From Amycolatopsis albispora (GTDB lineage Bacteria > Actinomycetota > Actinomycetes > Mycobacteriales > Pseudonocardiaceae), in contig NZ_CP015163.1 in NCBI RefSeq assembly GCF_003312875.1, positions 3,348,001-3,412,000 on the forward strand: a DNA stretch of 64,000 nucleotides, in the 5' to 3' direction. The notes below the pieces were generated by a model that did not search any database, was not told the origin of the DNA, and worked only from the letters and a program-made list of their open reading frames with translations. The translations under genes and the position numbers were made by a program. Shown piece after piece: positions 34,365 through 43,498 of this stretch. The first letter of the stretch is position 1. The number at the start of each line of letters is the position of its first letter.

Positions 34365-34921
34365 CGGTCCTCCACCACGTCGAGTTCCCGCAGCAACTGG
34401 AGAAAAGCCCGTGCGTACGGGGAATCACGCGTTTCGTCGGCCACCCGCGCCCAGTCCACCTGCTCCCGCAGCTCCCTGGCGATCTGCAGCAGGCCGGTGA
34501 AATCGCACCGGTGCGGGCCGAGCACGAGCAGCTTGTCGGTCATCAGGTCGGTCCCGGTGACCACCGGGGCCATGGTCGAGCCGATGCGCATCGGCTCGGC
34601 GCGGTCGAGCGTCTCGTCGGTGACCTCGCGGTGGTTGGGCCGGAAGATCAGGTCGACCAGGATGTCGCCGTCGTAGACCTTGGTCAGCCAGTCCTCCGGC
34701 GGCTCGACCGGGATCATGCCGGTTTCCGCGAGCACCCGGCTCGCCTTCTCCGCGTCGGACTCCTTGAGCAGCACGTCGACATCGTGCTCCGACGGTGGCC
34801 CGCCCCGCGCGTACACCGCGAAGCCGCCGGCCACCGCGAACCGGATCCCCTGGTGCGTCAACGTGTTCGCCACCCTGGTGAGGGTGTCGAGCAGGTCCTT
34901 CTCCGCCGCGGTCACCTCCAC
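34361..34921 (-). CDS. nucleotidyltransferase-fold protein
   Basis: A 186-residue protein of the aminoglycoside/polymerase-beta-like nucleotidyltransferase superfamily. The motif is GGFAVYARGGPPSEHDVDVLL, with the GG and the DxD metal pair (Asp-Val-Asp), and a third Asp in ILVDLIF. Such stand-alone domains often act as antitoxin partners or modify RNA or small molecules. GTG/ATG start at 34921; first gene of the four-gene operon. Divergent from the phosphoketolase gene. Confidence 0.85.
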   Translation of the reverse strand: MEVTAAEKDLLDTLTRVANTLTHQGIRFAVAGGFAVYARGGPPSEHDVDVLLKESDAEKASRVLAETGMIPVEPPEDWLTKVYDGDILVDLIFRPNHREVTDETLDRAEPMRIGSTMAPVVTGTDLMTDKLLVLGPHRCDFTGLLQIARELREQVDWARVADETRDSPYARAFLQLLRELDVVEDR

Positions 34922-35018
34922 CGGCTACCCGTTTGGCGCCTGGCCAATCCTCACCGCGCGTTTGCCCGGCCGGGCTCCGGGCTACTCCCGAAGCGCACCC
35001 GAGGGAAAGGCCGAACCG

Positions 35019-37322
35019 TTGCCCGACGCCACGCCGCCGGCCCGGTACCGCCGTGCCTGCGACTACCTGGCCGCCGCGATGATCTACCTGCGGGACAACG
35101 TGCTCCTGCGCGAACCGCTGCGCCCCGAGCACCTGAAACCCCGCCAGCTGGGCCACTGGGGCACCTGCCCCGGGCTCACTCTGGTCTACAGTGGACTGAA
35201 CCGGCTGGTCCGCGAAACCGGCAGGCGCACCCTGCTGGTCACCGGGCCGGGTCACGGCGCTCCGGCGATCCACGCGAACCTGTGGCTCGAAGGCACGCAC
35301 GCGGAGTACGACGAGAGGCTGGGCCGGGACGAAAGCGGGCTGGCCGAGCTGGTGCGCCGGTTCTCCTGGCCCGGCGGCTTCCCGAGCCACCTCTCCCCCG
35401 ACGTGCCCGGTGTCATCCACGAAGGCGGCGAGCTGGGCTACGCGCTGGCGACCGCGTTCGGCGCCGCGCTGGACGATCCCGGCCTGCTGGTCGCGTGCGT
35501 GGTCGGGGACGGTGAGGCCGAGACCGGGCCGACCGCGGGTTCCTGGCAGGCCGTCAAGTTCCGGGTGCCGGGCGTGGACGGCGCGGTGCTGCCGATCCTG
35601 CACCTCAACGGCTACAAGATCGCGTCACCGACGGTGTACGGCTCGATGTCCGACGAGGAGCTGACCGACTACTTCCGCGGCTGCGGCTGGACGCCCCTGA
35701 TCGTCGACACCACCACCGCCGCCGATCCGGACCAGGCCCTCGCCGATGCGCTCGACCAGGCCTACGCCGGGCTCGAGCACGAACGGCCGCCGATGATCGT
35801 GCTGCGCAACGCCAAGGGCGCGGGCGCACCCGGCGAAGACGCCGAGGGCAAGCCGCTGGCCGGGACGTTCCGCGCGCACCAGGTCCCGCTGACCAACGCC
35901 GCCGACGACCCGCGTGAGCTGGCCCTGCTGGAGGAATGGCTGCGGTCCTACCGGCCCGAAGAACTCTTCGACGAGCACGGTCGCCCGGCCGGGGACCTGC
36001 TCGCCCAGGTGCCCGACGGCGACCTGCGGCTGGGCCGGGTGCCCCAGGCCAACGGCGGCCGCCTGCGCGAACCGCTCCCGCTGCCCGAGTTGGACCGGTT
36101 CGCCGAGCCCGTCGAGGAACCGGGCGCCAGCGCGGCCGGTGCGACCGGCGTGCTCGGCGCCTGGCTCGCCGAACTGTTCCGCGCCACCGAGCAACGCCGC
36201 GACTTCCGCATCATGTGCCCCGACGAGCTGGAGTCCAACAAGCTCGGCGCGGTGCTGGAGGTGACTTCCCGCGCCTATGCCCGCGAAGTCCCCGGGTACG
36301 CCGAGAACCTCGGGCGCGGCGGCCGGGTGATGGAGGTGCTGTCCGAGCACCTGTGCCAGGGCTGGCTGCAGGGCTACCTGCTGACCGGGCGGCACGGGCT
36401 GCTGGCCAGCTACGAGGCGTTCGCCTCCATTGTGGACGGAATGGTGAACCAGTACGCCAAGTTCCTCAAGATGTCGGCCGAGGTCGGCTGGCGGGCCCCG
36501 GTGCCGAGCCTGAACTACCTGCTCAGCAGCGACGGCTGGCGTCAGGAGCACAACGGCTACAGCCACCAGGGCCCCGGTTTCCTCAACTCGATGCTGAACA
36601 AGAAGTCGTCGGTGGCGCGAATCTACCTGCCGCCGGACGCCAACACGCTGCTGGTCACCCTGCGCCGCTGCCTGGACACCACCGACCTGATCAACGTGGT
36701 GGTGGCTGGGAAGCAGAGCGGTCCGGTGTGGCTCGGCCTGGACGAGGCCCGCGCGCACTGCCAGGCGGGTGCCGGGGTGTGGGCCTGGGCGGGTACCGAA
36801 GGTGGTGCCACGCCCGAGGTGGTGCTGGCCTGCGCGGGAACCACCCCGACGACCGAGGTGCTGGCGGCGGCGTGGCTGCTGCGGCGGTCGGCGCCGGAGT
36901 TGCGGGTGCGCGTGGTCAACGTGGTCGACCTGCTCACGCTGGCGCCGCGGGAACGCCATTCGCACGGTATGAGCGACGAAGAGTTCGCCGCCTGCTTCGC
37001 CGAGGACGTGCCGGTGGTGTTCGGCTTCCACGGGTACCCCTCGGCGGTTCACGAGGTGCTGCACGGCCGCACCCGGCCCAACCGGTTCCACGTGCACGGT
37101 TATCTCGAAGAAGGCACCACTACCACACCCTTCGATTTGCTGGTGCGCAACCGGATGAGCCGGTACGACCTGGCCGCCGCCGCGCTTTCCCACGCGCGGG
37201 GCTGGGGTTCGCGGGGTGGCGACCTCGCCGACGCGCTGCTCCGCGAGCGCGACGAACTGCGGCACCGCGCCTACACCGACGGGGAAGACCCGGCGGAATT
37301 CACCGGCTGGAGGTGGTCGTGA
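35019..37322 (+). CDS. xfp: D-xylulose 5-phosphate / fructose 6-phosphate phosphoketolase
   Basis: A 767-residue thiamine diphosphate enzyme, close to the usual ~790. Signs are WGTCPGLTLVYSGLNRL, GPGHGAPA, SHEGGELGYAL-type core HEGGELGYALATAFG, and the ThDP-magnesium motif GDGEAETGP. The later segments QGYLLTGRHGLLASYEAF and QEHNGYSHQGPGFL bind substrate. Splits xylulose 5-phosphate (or fructose 6-phosphate) to acetyl phosphate plus an aldose phosphate. I choose the TTG at 35019, eight bases after GAGGGAAAGG. The palindrome TTGGCGCCTGGCCAA (34933-34947) may be its operator. Coupled to ackA (TGATG). Confidence 0.95.
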   Translation: MPDATPPARYRRACDYLAAAMIYLRDNVLLREPLRPEHLKPRQLGHWGTCPGLTLVYSGLNRLVRETGRRTLLVTGPGHGAPAIHANLWLEGTHAEYDERLGRDESGLAELVRRFSWPGGFPSHLSPDVPGVIHEGGELGYALATAFGAALDDPGLLVACVVGDGEAETGPTAGSWQAVKFRVPGVDGAVLPILHLNGYKIASPTVYGSMSDEELTDYFRGCGWTPLIVDTTTAADPDQALADALDQAYAGLEHERPPMIVLRNAKGAGAPGEDAEGKPLAGTFRAHQVPLTNAADDPRELALLEEWLRSYRPEELFDEHGRPAGDLLAQVPDGDLRLGRVPQANGGRLREPLPLPELDRFAEPVEEPGASAAGATGVLGAWLAELFRATEQRRDFRIMCPDELESNKLGAVLEVTSRAYAREVPGYAENLGRGGRVMEVLSEHLCQGWLQGYLLTGRHGLLASYEAFASIVDGMVNQYAKFLKMSAEVGWRAPVPSLNYLLSSDGWRQEHNGYSHQGPGFLNSMLNKKSSVARIYLPPDANTLLVTLRRCLDTTDLINVVVAGKQSGPVWLGLDEARAHCQAGAGVWAWAGTEGGATPEVVLACAGTTPTTEVLAAAWLLRRSAPELRVRVVNVVDLLTLAPRERHSHGMSDEEFAACFAEDVPVVFGFHGYPSAVHEVLHGRTRPNRFHVHGYLEEGTTTTPFDLLVRNRMSRYDLAAAALSHARGWGSRGGDLADALLRERDELRHRAYTDGEDPAEFTGWRWS

Positions 37323-38407
37323 TGCTGGTGCTCACGGTGAACGCGGGCTCGTCGAGCCTGCGGGCCCACTTGGTCGACACCACGGACAACCGCGTGGTGG
37401 ACGCGGCCGAGATCGGGCACCCCGCTGACTCGGAGGAAGCGCGCAAGGAACTGCGTGAACTGCTCGACCGGCTGCCTTCGGGCGCGCTGACCGCGGTCGG
37501 CCACCGGCTGGTGCACGGCGGTCCGGAGATCACCGAACCGGTGGTGGTGGACAACAAGGTCGCCGACCAGGTGCGCGAACTGACTTCGCTGGCGCCGCTG
37601 CACGTGCCGAACACGGTGGCGCTGCTGGACTTCCTGCGTGACGAGATCGCGGAACGCCCGCACGTGCTGTGCCCGGACACCGCGTTCCACAATGGACTCC
37701 CCGAGGCGGCGCGCACCTACGCGCTGCCCCGGCGGTGGCGGGAGGACTGGGGTCTGCGGCGGTACGGGTTCCACGGCATCTCCTACGCGTGGGCGCTGCG
37801 CCGGGCGGGTGAACTGCTCGGGAAGCCCGCTGGTGAGCTGAACCTGCTGATCGCACACCTGAGCGGCGGCTCGTCGGTCTGCGCGGTGCGTGAAGGCCGC
37901 AGTGTCGACACGTCGATGGGCTTCACGCCGCTGGAGGGCCTGGTGATGGCCAAGCGGTCGGGCACGGTTGATCCCGGCCTGCTGCTGTGGTTGCTGCGCA
38001 CCGGGAAGCTGAGCGTGGATGAGCTGGAAACCGGGCTGCAGAAGGAATCCGGGCTGCTCGGGCTCGGCGGCGCCGAGGACACCCGCGACCTGGTGGCCCG
38101 CGACGACAGCGACGCGAGGCTGGCGCTGGAGGTGTTCGCCCACCGGGCGCGGCGCGAACTGGCTGCGGCGGCGGCGAGCCTGGACCGGATCGACGGCCTG
38201 GTGCTGACCGGGGACATCGGCTGGGACCAGCCGGAACTCGCCGAGGACATCGCGGCGGGGCTGGGGATCCTGGGCTTCCGCGGCGGGCTGGACACCGCCC
38301 GCGAGGAGGACGCGGTGATCAGCCGGTCCGGACTGCCCGTGCTGACTGTGCAGTCCCGCGAGGAACTGCAACTGGCCATGGAAACGGCGCGCGCCGCACA
38401 GCCCTGA
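37322..38407 (+). CDS. ackA: acetate kinase
   Basis: A 361-residue acetate kinase, slightly shorter than the common ~400. It has VNAGSSSLRAHLV at the N-terminus, GHRLVHGG, DTAFH, YGFHGISY, and SMGFTPLEGLVMAKRSG, with the nucleotide motif LSGGSS. Converts acetyl phosphate and ADP to acetate and ATP, the energy-yielding end of the phosphoketolase route. The ATG overlaps the xfp stop, so both are made together. The FTG-type segment near the end is LTGDIGWDQPELA, where Glu/Asn substitutions from the usual FTGGIGEN are seen. Confidence 0.93.
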   Translation: MLVLTVNAGSSSLRAHLVDTTDNRVVDAAEIGHPADSEEARKELRELLDRLPSGALTAVGHRLVHGGPEITEPVVVDNKVADQVRELTSLAPLHVPNTVALLDFLRDEIAERPHVLCPDTAFHNGLPEAARTYALPRRWREDWGLRRYGFHGISYAWALRRAGELLGKPAGELNLLIAHLSGGSSVCAVREGRSVDTSMGFTPLEGLVMAKRSGTVDPGLLLWLLRTGKLSVDELETGLQKESGLLGLGGAEDTRDLVARDDSDARLALEVFAHRARRELAAAAASLDRIDGLVLTGDIGWDQPELAEDIAAGLGILGFRGGLDTAREEDAVISRSGLPVLTVQSREELQLAMETARAAQP

Positions 38408-38437
38408 GCATGAACAGCGCGCGCCGCACGTTCTCTC

Positions 38438-39625
38438 TCACGCGGGTTGCAGCAGGATCTTGATCGCGCCGTTGCGCTTTTCCTGGAACATCTTGTAGGC
38501 CTGCGGCGCGTCTTCCAGCGGCAGCCGGTGCGTGGTCAGGTCCTCGACGCCGAGTGGATCACCGTCGCCGGTGACCAGGGGCATCAGGTCGTCGATCCAG
38601 TGCCGGACGTTGGCCTGCCCCATGCGCAACTGGATCTGCTTGTCGAACAGCTCCAGCATCGGCAGCGGATCCATCATGCCGCCGTACACGCCGCTCAGCG
38701 AGATCGTGCCGCCCCGCCGGACCGCGTCGATCGCCGCGTACAGCACGCTCAGCCGGTCGATCCCGGCCTTCTCGGTCACCTTCGCCGCGATCGGCTTCGG
38801 CAGCAGGCCGACCAGCTGGTGCGCGAGCTTGCCCGCCGGCGCGCCGTGTGCCTCCATGCCGACCGCGTCGATCACCGAGTCGGCACCACGACCGCCGGTC
38901 AGGTCCCGGATCACGCCGCCGACCTCCGGCTGGGTGCGCACGTCGAGCGTGGTCACGCCGTGCCGCTCGGCCATGGTCAGGCGCTCGTCCACCAGGTCGA
39001 CGCCGATCACCTTGCCCGCCCCGCGGTGCAGCGCGATCCGGCAGCACATCTGCCCGATCGGGCCGAGGCCGAACACCACCAGGCTGCCGCCGTCGGGCAC
39101 GGCCGCGTACTCGACCGCCTGCCAGGCCGTCGGCAGCACGTCGGACAGGTAGACGAACCGCTCGTCCGGCGGGCCGTCCGGCACCTTGATCGGGCCGTAC
39201 TGCGCCTGCGGCACCCGCAGGAACTCGGCCTGGCCGCCGGGCACCTGGCCGTAGAGCTTCGTGTAGCCGAACAACGCGCCGCCCTTGCCCTGGTCGCGGA
39301 CCTGGGTGGTCTCGCACTGCGACTGCAGGCCCATGCCGCACATGTAGCAGTGCCCGCAGGAAATGTTGAACGGCACCACCACGCGGTCGCCCGGTTTCAG
39401 GCCGCCCGCCTCGGTGCCCACCTCCTCGACCACGCCCATCGGCTCGTGGCCGAGGATGTCGCCTTCGCCCATGAACGGGCCCAGCACCTCGTACAGGTGC
39501 AGGTCCGAACCGCAGATCCCGCTCGAGGTGACGCGGATGATCGCGTCGGTGGGTTCGAGCAGCTTCGGATCGTCGACGGTGTCGACCCGCACGTCCCGTT
39601 TGCCGTGCCAGGTGACCGCTTTCAT
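38438..39625 (-). CDS. zinc-dependent alcohol dehydrogenase
   Basis: A 395-residue medium-chain dehydrogenase of the formaldehyde/glutathione-independent group. The catalytic zinc site is GICGSDLHLYE with GHEPMGVVEEVG, the structural-zinc cysteines are CGHCYMCGMGLQSQC, and the Rossmann motif is GLGPIGQ. The ~395 length with the insert after residue 240 fits the Fdh-like branch. Start ATG at 39625 with GGAGG five bases upstream. Divergent from the pyruvate-oxidase-like gene; convergent with ackA. Confidence 0.92.
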   Translation of the reverse strand: MKAVTWHGKRDVRVDTVDDPKLLEPTDAIIRVTSSGICGSDLHLYEVLGPFMGEGDILGHEPMGVVEEVGTEAGGLKPGDRVVVPFNISCGHCYMCGMGLQSQCETTQVRDQGKGGALFGYTKLYGQVPGGQAEFLRVPQAQYGPIKVPDGPPDERFVYLSDVLPTAWQAVEYAAVPDGGSLVVFGLGPIGQMCCRIALHRGAGKVIGVDLVDERLTMAERHGVTTLDVRTQPEVGGVIRDLTGGRGADSVIDAVGMEAHGAPAGKLAHQLVGLLPKPIAAKVTEKAGIDRLSVLYAAIDAVRRGGTISLSGVYGGMMDPLPMLELFDKQIQLRMGQANVRHWIDDLMPLVTGDGDPLGVEDLTTHRLPLEDAPQAYKMFQEKRNGAIKILLQPA

Positions 39626-39663
39626 GCTGTCCTCCGTCCGCGTCTGCCTTCGTGCTCCACGGG

Positions 39664-39684
39664 TGCCCGCCGACCGTGCGGGCA
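39664..39684. promoter_or_regulatory. operator-like palindrome between ADH and pyruvate-oxidase-like genes
   Basis: TGCCCGC and GCGGGCA are perfect 7-bp arms around CGACCGT, in the middle of a 101-bp divergent gap. A shared operator for both genes is the simplest reading; GC-rich arms can also arise by chance. Confidence 0.45.
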
Positions 39685-39726
39685 AACTCGGTTTAGCCGC
39701 CGGAGCGGGGCGGTACCCGAAGTCGC

Positions 39727-41508
39727 ATGGCTGAGACAGTCGCTGACTTCGTGGTGGACCGGTTGCGGCAGTGGTCGATCGGGCAGGTGTTCGCCTATCC
39801 CGGCGACGGCATCAACGGCTTGGTGGCCGCGTTCGGCAGAGCGGACAACGACCCGAGGTTCGTGCAGGCGCGGCACGAGGAGATGGCCGCGTTCCAGGCG
39901 GTGGGCTACGCCAAGTTCAGCGGGCACGCCGGGATCTGCATGGCGACCTCGGGCCCCGGCGCCATCCACCTGCTCAACGGCCTCTACGACGCGAAGCTGG
40001 ACCACGTGCCGGTGGTCGCCATCGTCGGCCAGACCGCGCGCAGCGCGATGGGCGGCAGCTACCAGCAGGAAGTGGACCTCCAGGCGTTGTACAAGGACGT
40101 CGCCAGCGAATACCTGGTCGAGGTCAACGTGCCGGAGCAGCTGCCGAACGCGCTGGACCGGGCCATCCGGACCGCGCTGACGCAGCGGGCGCCGACCGCG
40201 CTGATCATCCCGGCCGACGTGCAGGACGAGAAGTACACCCCACCGCAGCACGAGTTCAAGCACGTGCCGTCGAGCCCGCCGGACCTGCCGCGCACCACCA
40301 TGGTGCCGCCGCGGGAGCAGCTCGACGCCGCCGCGGCGGTGATCAACTCCGGCGAGAAGGTCGCCGTGCTCGCGGGCCAGGGCGCTCGCTCGGCGGTCAC
40401 CGAACTCACCCAGTTCGCCGAGCTGACCGGCGCTGGCGTGGCAAAAGCGCTGCTGGGCAAGGACGTGCTCTCCGACGAGCTGCCGTTCGTCACCGGTTCG
40501 ATCGGCCTGCTCGGCACCCGGCCGAGCTGGGAGCTGATGCAGGAGTGCGACACGCTGCTGATCGTCGGCTCCAGCCTGCCGTATTCGCAGTTCCTGCCGG
40601 AGTTCGGCCAGGCGCGGGCGGTGCAGATCGACGTGGACGGCCGGTTCCTCGGCCTGCGCTACCCCACCGAGGTCAACCTGCTCGGGGACGCGCGGAGCAC
40701 GCTGAGTGCGCTGCTTCCGCTGCTGGTGCCCAAGGATTCGGCGAGCTGGCGGTCGAAGATCGAGAAGAACGTGGAGAACTGGTGGGAGACCGTCGGCCAG
40801 CAGGCGATGGTCGACGCGAAACCGGTCAACCCGATGCGCGTGGTGCACGAGCTTTCGCCGCGGGTGCCGGAGAACGCCATCGTCACCGCGGATTCCGGCT
40901 CCGCCGCCAACTGGTACGCGCGGAACCTGCGGATGCGCGGCGACATGCGAGGGTCGCTCTCCGGCACGCTGGCCACCATGGGCTGCGCGGTGCCGTACGC
41001 GATCGGCGCGAAGTTCGCCCACCCGGACCGGCCGGTGATCGCGCTCGCCGGGGACGGCGCGATGCAGATGAACGGGCTGGCCGAGCTGCTCACCATCGCC
41101 CGCTACCGTGCATTGTGGACGGACCAGCGGCTGGTGGTCTGCGTGCTGCACAACGGCGACCTGAACCAGGTCACCTGGGAGCTGCGGGCGCTCGGCGGCG
41201 CGCCGAAGTTCGAGGAGTCGCAGAACCTGCCCGAAGTGTCCTATGCGGACTTCGCGCGCGGGGTCGGCCTCGGCGGCATCACCGTGGACGAGCCGGACCA
41301 GCTGGGCCCGGCCTGGGAGCAGGCGCTCGCCTCGGACGGGCCGACCGTGCTGGACGTGCACTGCGACCCCGAGGTGCCGCCGATCCCGCCGCACGCCACC
41401 TTCGACCAGATCAAGGCGACCACGCAGGCGGTGCTCCGCGGTGACCCGAACGCGTGGCGCATGGCCCGCGAGGGCGTGAAGACCAAGGTGCAGGAACTCC
41501 TTCCCTAG
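39727..41508 (+). CDS. pyruvate oxidase / acetolactate synthase-like ThDP enzyme
   Basis: A 593-residue ThDP enzyme. The N-terminal domain has the activating Glu in RHEEMAAFQAVGYAKFSG and GICMATSGPGAIHLLNGLYDAK; the central domain follows; the C-terminal domain has GDGAMQMNGLAELL with HNGDLNQVTWE for Mg-ThDP. The pattern is that of PoxB-like pyruvate oxidases, which give acetate or acetyl phosphate from pyruvate, rather than biosynthetic acetolactate synthase. It lies beside xfp-ackA, also acetyl-phosphate genes. Confidence 0.85.
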   Translation: MAETVADFVVDRLRQWSIGQVFAYPGDGINGLVAAFGRADNDPRFVQARHEEMAAFQAVGYAKFSGHAGICMATSGPGAIHLLNGLYDAKLDHVPVVAIVGQTARSAMGGSYQQEVDLQALYKDVASEYLVEVNVPEQLPNALDRAIRTALTQRAPTALIIPADVQDEKYTPPQHEFKHVPSSPPDLPRTTMVPPREQLDAAAAVINSGEKVAVLAGQGARSAVTELTQFAELTGAGVAKALLGKDVLSDELPFVTGSIGLLGTRPSWELMQECDTLLIVGSSLPYSQFLPEFGQARAVQIDVDGRFLGLRYPTEVNLLGDARSTLSALLPLLVPKDSASWRSKIEKNVENWWETVGQQAMVDAKPVNPMRVVHELSPRVPENAIVTADSGSAANWYARNLRMRGDMRGSLSGTLATMGCAVPYAIGAKFAHPDRPVIALAGDGAMQMNGLAELLTIARYRALWTDQRLVVCVLHNGDLNQVTWELRALGGAPKFEESQNLPEVSYADFARGVGLGGITVDEPDQLGPAWEQALASDGPTVLDVHCDPEVPPIPPHATFDQIKATTQAVLRGDPNAWRMAREGVKTKVQELLP

Positions 41509-41592
41509 AGGGAGGCGATTCCCGCCGCAGGGGGAAGCCCGCGCACCCGTTCCTCCGCGAACCTGCTCCCGGCGGGTTCGAGGAGGAACGGC

Positions 41593-42600
41593 ATGACCAC
41601 AACAGTGCGCACCACGCTTCCCCGGCCGGGCGGACGGCACCTGCCCGGCCGCGTGACACTCCGGCTGGTCGACTGGTCCCGGCCCGATCCGTGGGTGCCG
41701 GAACAGCCTTATCGCGAGCTGATGGTGAGCCTCTGGTACCCGTCGGCAGGTGGGGGCAGGCCCGCGCGTTACCTGCGCGTGGGCGCGGCCGCGAGCATCG
41801 GCGACCTCGACGTGACCGGCGTCGGCCTGCACACCGAGGAGGGCGCGGCCGTCCCCCGCGGCGAGAAGCGGCCGGTCGTGTTGTTCTCCCCCGATTTCGG
41901 CATTCCGCGGGACTTCCACACCACCCTGGTCGAGGACCTGGCCAGCCACGGTTACGTGGTGGTGACCATCGACCACACCTACGAGACCGCGGTCGACTTC
42001 CCCGGCGGCCGGATCACCGAGCGGCGCGCCGACCGGGCACGCATCCCGGCCCGCGTGGAGGACGTGCGTACCGTGCTGGCCAAGCTGACCTCCCTGGCCG
42101 AGGGGCGCGTGCCCGGGGACGGCCTGCTGCCGCCGGGGCTCGGCGCGGCGCTCGACCTGACGCGGCTGGGCATCTTCGGCCACGGCGCGGGCGGCGGCAC
42201 CGCGGCGGAGGCGATGTACCGCGACAACCGGCTGCGCGCGGGCGTGGTGCTCGACGGCGAGTTCCTGCCGCCGATGCCGGGGCACGACCTGGAGCGCCCT
42301 GTCCTGCTGCTCGGCAGCGAGGCGGGCAACCGGACGCCGGCGGCCGAGTCGTTCTGGGCGCGGCACCACGGCTGGAAGCGCGACCTGGCCGTGGCCGGCA
42401 CGACCACGCTCTCGTTCACCGACTACGAACCGCTGCTGCCGCCCGGCTCACCGCGGCTGGGCCCGACCGCGCCCGGCAAGGTGGTCACCGCCACCCGCAC
42501 GCACCTGCGTGCCTTCTTCGACCTGCACCTGTGCGGACGGCCGACCCGGCTGTTCGACGGCCCGCTCAGCCGGTGCCCGGAGATCGTGTTCCGCCGCTGA
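41593..42600 (+). CDS. alpha/beta hydrolase (PAF-acetylhydrolase-like) lacking its nucleophile
   Basis: A 335-residue protein with the platelet-activating-factor-acetylhydrolase-like architecture. It shows RPVVLFSPDFGIPRDFHTTLVEDLASHGYVVVTIDH, cores LFSPDFGIPRDFHT and VVVTIDH. The nucleophile elbow reads GIFGHGAGGGTAAEAM, where the family has GHSxGG: residue 198 is Gly (GGC) in place of Ser. One A-to-G change in an AGC codon would do this. Catalytic His and Asp candidates remain. It may be dead, or a binding protein. ATG at 41593 with a GAGGAGGAAC ribosome site. Its last 15 codons fall in a 100-bp direct repeat. Confidence 0.85.
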   Translation: MTTTVRTTLPRPGGRHLPGRVTLRLVDWSRPDPWVPEQPYRELMVSLWYPSAGGGRPARYLRVGAAASIGDLDVTGVGLHTEEGAAVPRGEKRPVVLFSPDFGIPRDFHTTLVEDLASHGYVVVTIDHTYETAVDFPGGRITERRADRARIPARVEDVRTVLAKLTSLAEGRVPGDGLLPPGLGAALDLTRLGIFGHGAGGGTAAEAMYRDNRLRAGVVLDGEFLPPMPGHDLERPVLLLGSEAGNRTPAAESFWARHHGWKRDLAVAGTTTLSFTDYEPLLPPGSPRLGPTAPGKVVTATRTHLRAFFDLHLCGRPTRLFDGPLSRCPEIVFRR

Positions 42601-42872
42601 CCGGCCGCCGGGAGTCGATCGCGTCACGGCGCAGCCGGTCGGTGTGCTCGGTGAGCCGCCCTTCGACCTGCACCTGCGCGAACCGGCCGACGCGACTGTT
42701 CGACGGCGGGCACCAGTTCGAGCCCGGCGAGCGGCGCGGCCAGGCGCATCAACCGCTCGAAGATGTGCGTGACGACGGCCCGCTCAGCCGGTGCCCGGAG
42801 ATCGTGTTCCGCCGCTGACCGGCCGCCGGGAGTCGATCGCGTCACGGCGCAGCCGGTCGGTGTGCTCGGTGA
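42555..42872. repeat. 100-bp perfect direct repeat (42555-42654 and 42773-42872)
   Basis: Two identical 100-bp copies lie 218 bp apart. Copy 1 holds the last codons and stop of the hydrolase gene; copy 2 holds the last codons of the convergent HSP18-regulator gene. The 118-bp spacer begins with a diverged copy of the hydrolase's FDLHL coding segment (CTTCGACCTGCACCTG), then unrelated sequence. It looks like a tandem duplication or gene conversion that rebuilt both gene ends. The 183-bp gap 42601-42783 holds only this. Confidence 0.92.
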
Positions 42873-43392
42873 CCGCGGCGACCTCGGCGGCCAGTTGCTG
42901 GTGGTCCGCGCCGAGCCGCGGGTTCGCCTCGGCCAGCGGGGACAGCAGCGCCGCCGCGTCGTTGTCCCCGAGCGCCCGCTCCACCCGGCCGGCGCTTTCC
43001 GAGTCGAGCCCGCCCGCCGCGCTGACCTGCCCGGCCAGCCGCCGCAGCGACCCGGAGTTCTCGCGTGCCCAGGTGGCCACCGCGCGCTCGCCCGCCCGCC
43101 GGTCGCGCTGCGCGCGCACGCGCCCCTCGCCGGTCGCCTCACCCGAACTCGACGGGTTGAGCCGCAGGTAGCGGCGTTCGGCCGCCTGGCGGCTGGCCAC
43201 CCCGAGCGCGGGCGCCAGCGCCGCCCAGCTGACCCCCTTCGCGCGGGCCGCCGAGATCAGCTCCGGCTCCCACGCCGTCATTTCCTCCCGCAGCAGGCGC
43301 AGCGCGGTGAGCGCTTCGAGCAGGTCCTGCGGGCTCGCGTCGGGGTCGGCGAGCGCGGCGCCGACCTGCCGCAACCGTGACTCGGGATCCAT
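42784..43392 (-). CDS. HSP18 transcriptional regulator-like protein
   Basis: A 202-residue protein matching the 'HSP18 transcriptional regulator' proteins found beside hsp20 genes in actinomycetes. The N-terminal part has a helix-turn-helix-like segment (ARAKGVSWAALAPALGVASRQAAERRYLRL); the rest is helical with Arg-rich blocks. Divergent from the hsp18 gene, with a GTCATCGTTATGAC palindrome between them, as expected for a local repressor. Its C-terminal ~27 codons lie in the second copy of the 100-bp repeat, so its end may have been altered. Confidence 0.8.
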   Translation of the reverse strand: MDPESRLRQVGAALADPDASPQDLLEALTALRLLREEMTAWEPELISAARAKGVSWAALAPALGVASRQAAERRYLRLNPSSSGEATGEGRVRAQRDRRAGERAVATWARENSGSLRRLAGQVSAAGGLDSESAGRVERALGDNDAAALLSPLAEANPRLGADHQQLAAEVAAVTEHTDRLRRDAIDSRRPVSGGTRSPGTG

Positions 43393-43420
43393 GTGTCATC
43401 CTTTCGACGACATTTTGCTT

Positions 43421-43434
43421 GTCATCGTTATGAC
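43421..43434. promoter_or_regulatory. palindrome between HSP18 and its regulator
   Basis: GTCATCGTTATGAC has perfect 5-bp arms and a 4-base spacer, flanked by two ACGACAT repeats (43406-43412 region and 43433-43439). It lies in the AT-rich part of the 106-bp divergent gap and is a candidate operator. No HAIR (CTTGAGT-N7-ACTCAAG) element is present. Confidence 0.5.
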
Positions 43435-43498
43435 GACATGCTAGAACAACTGGTGCGTATTGACACCCCCTTGCCCGCTACTCCAGGAGGTGGAACCG

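Noticed and set aside
41502..41513. TCCCTAGAGGGA as terminator of the pyruvate-oxidase-like gene
   Set aside because: The stem is short (five perfect pairs) and overlaps the stop codon; not enough to call.
43393..43498. HAIR element for HspR before HSP18
   Set aside because: No CTTGAGT-N7-ACTCAAG match; the palindrome there is a different sequence.
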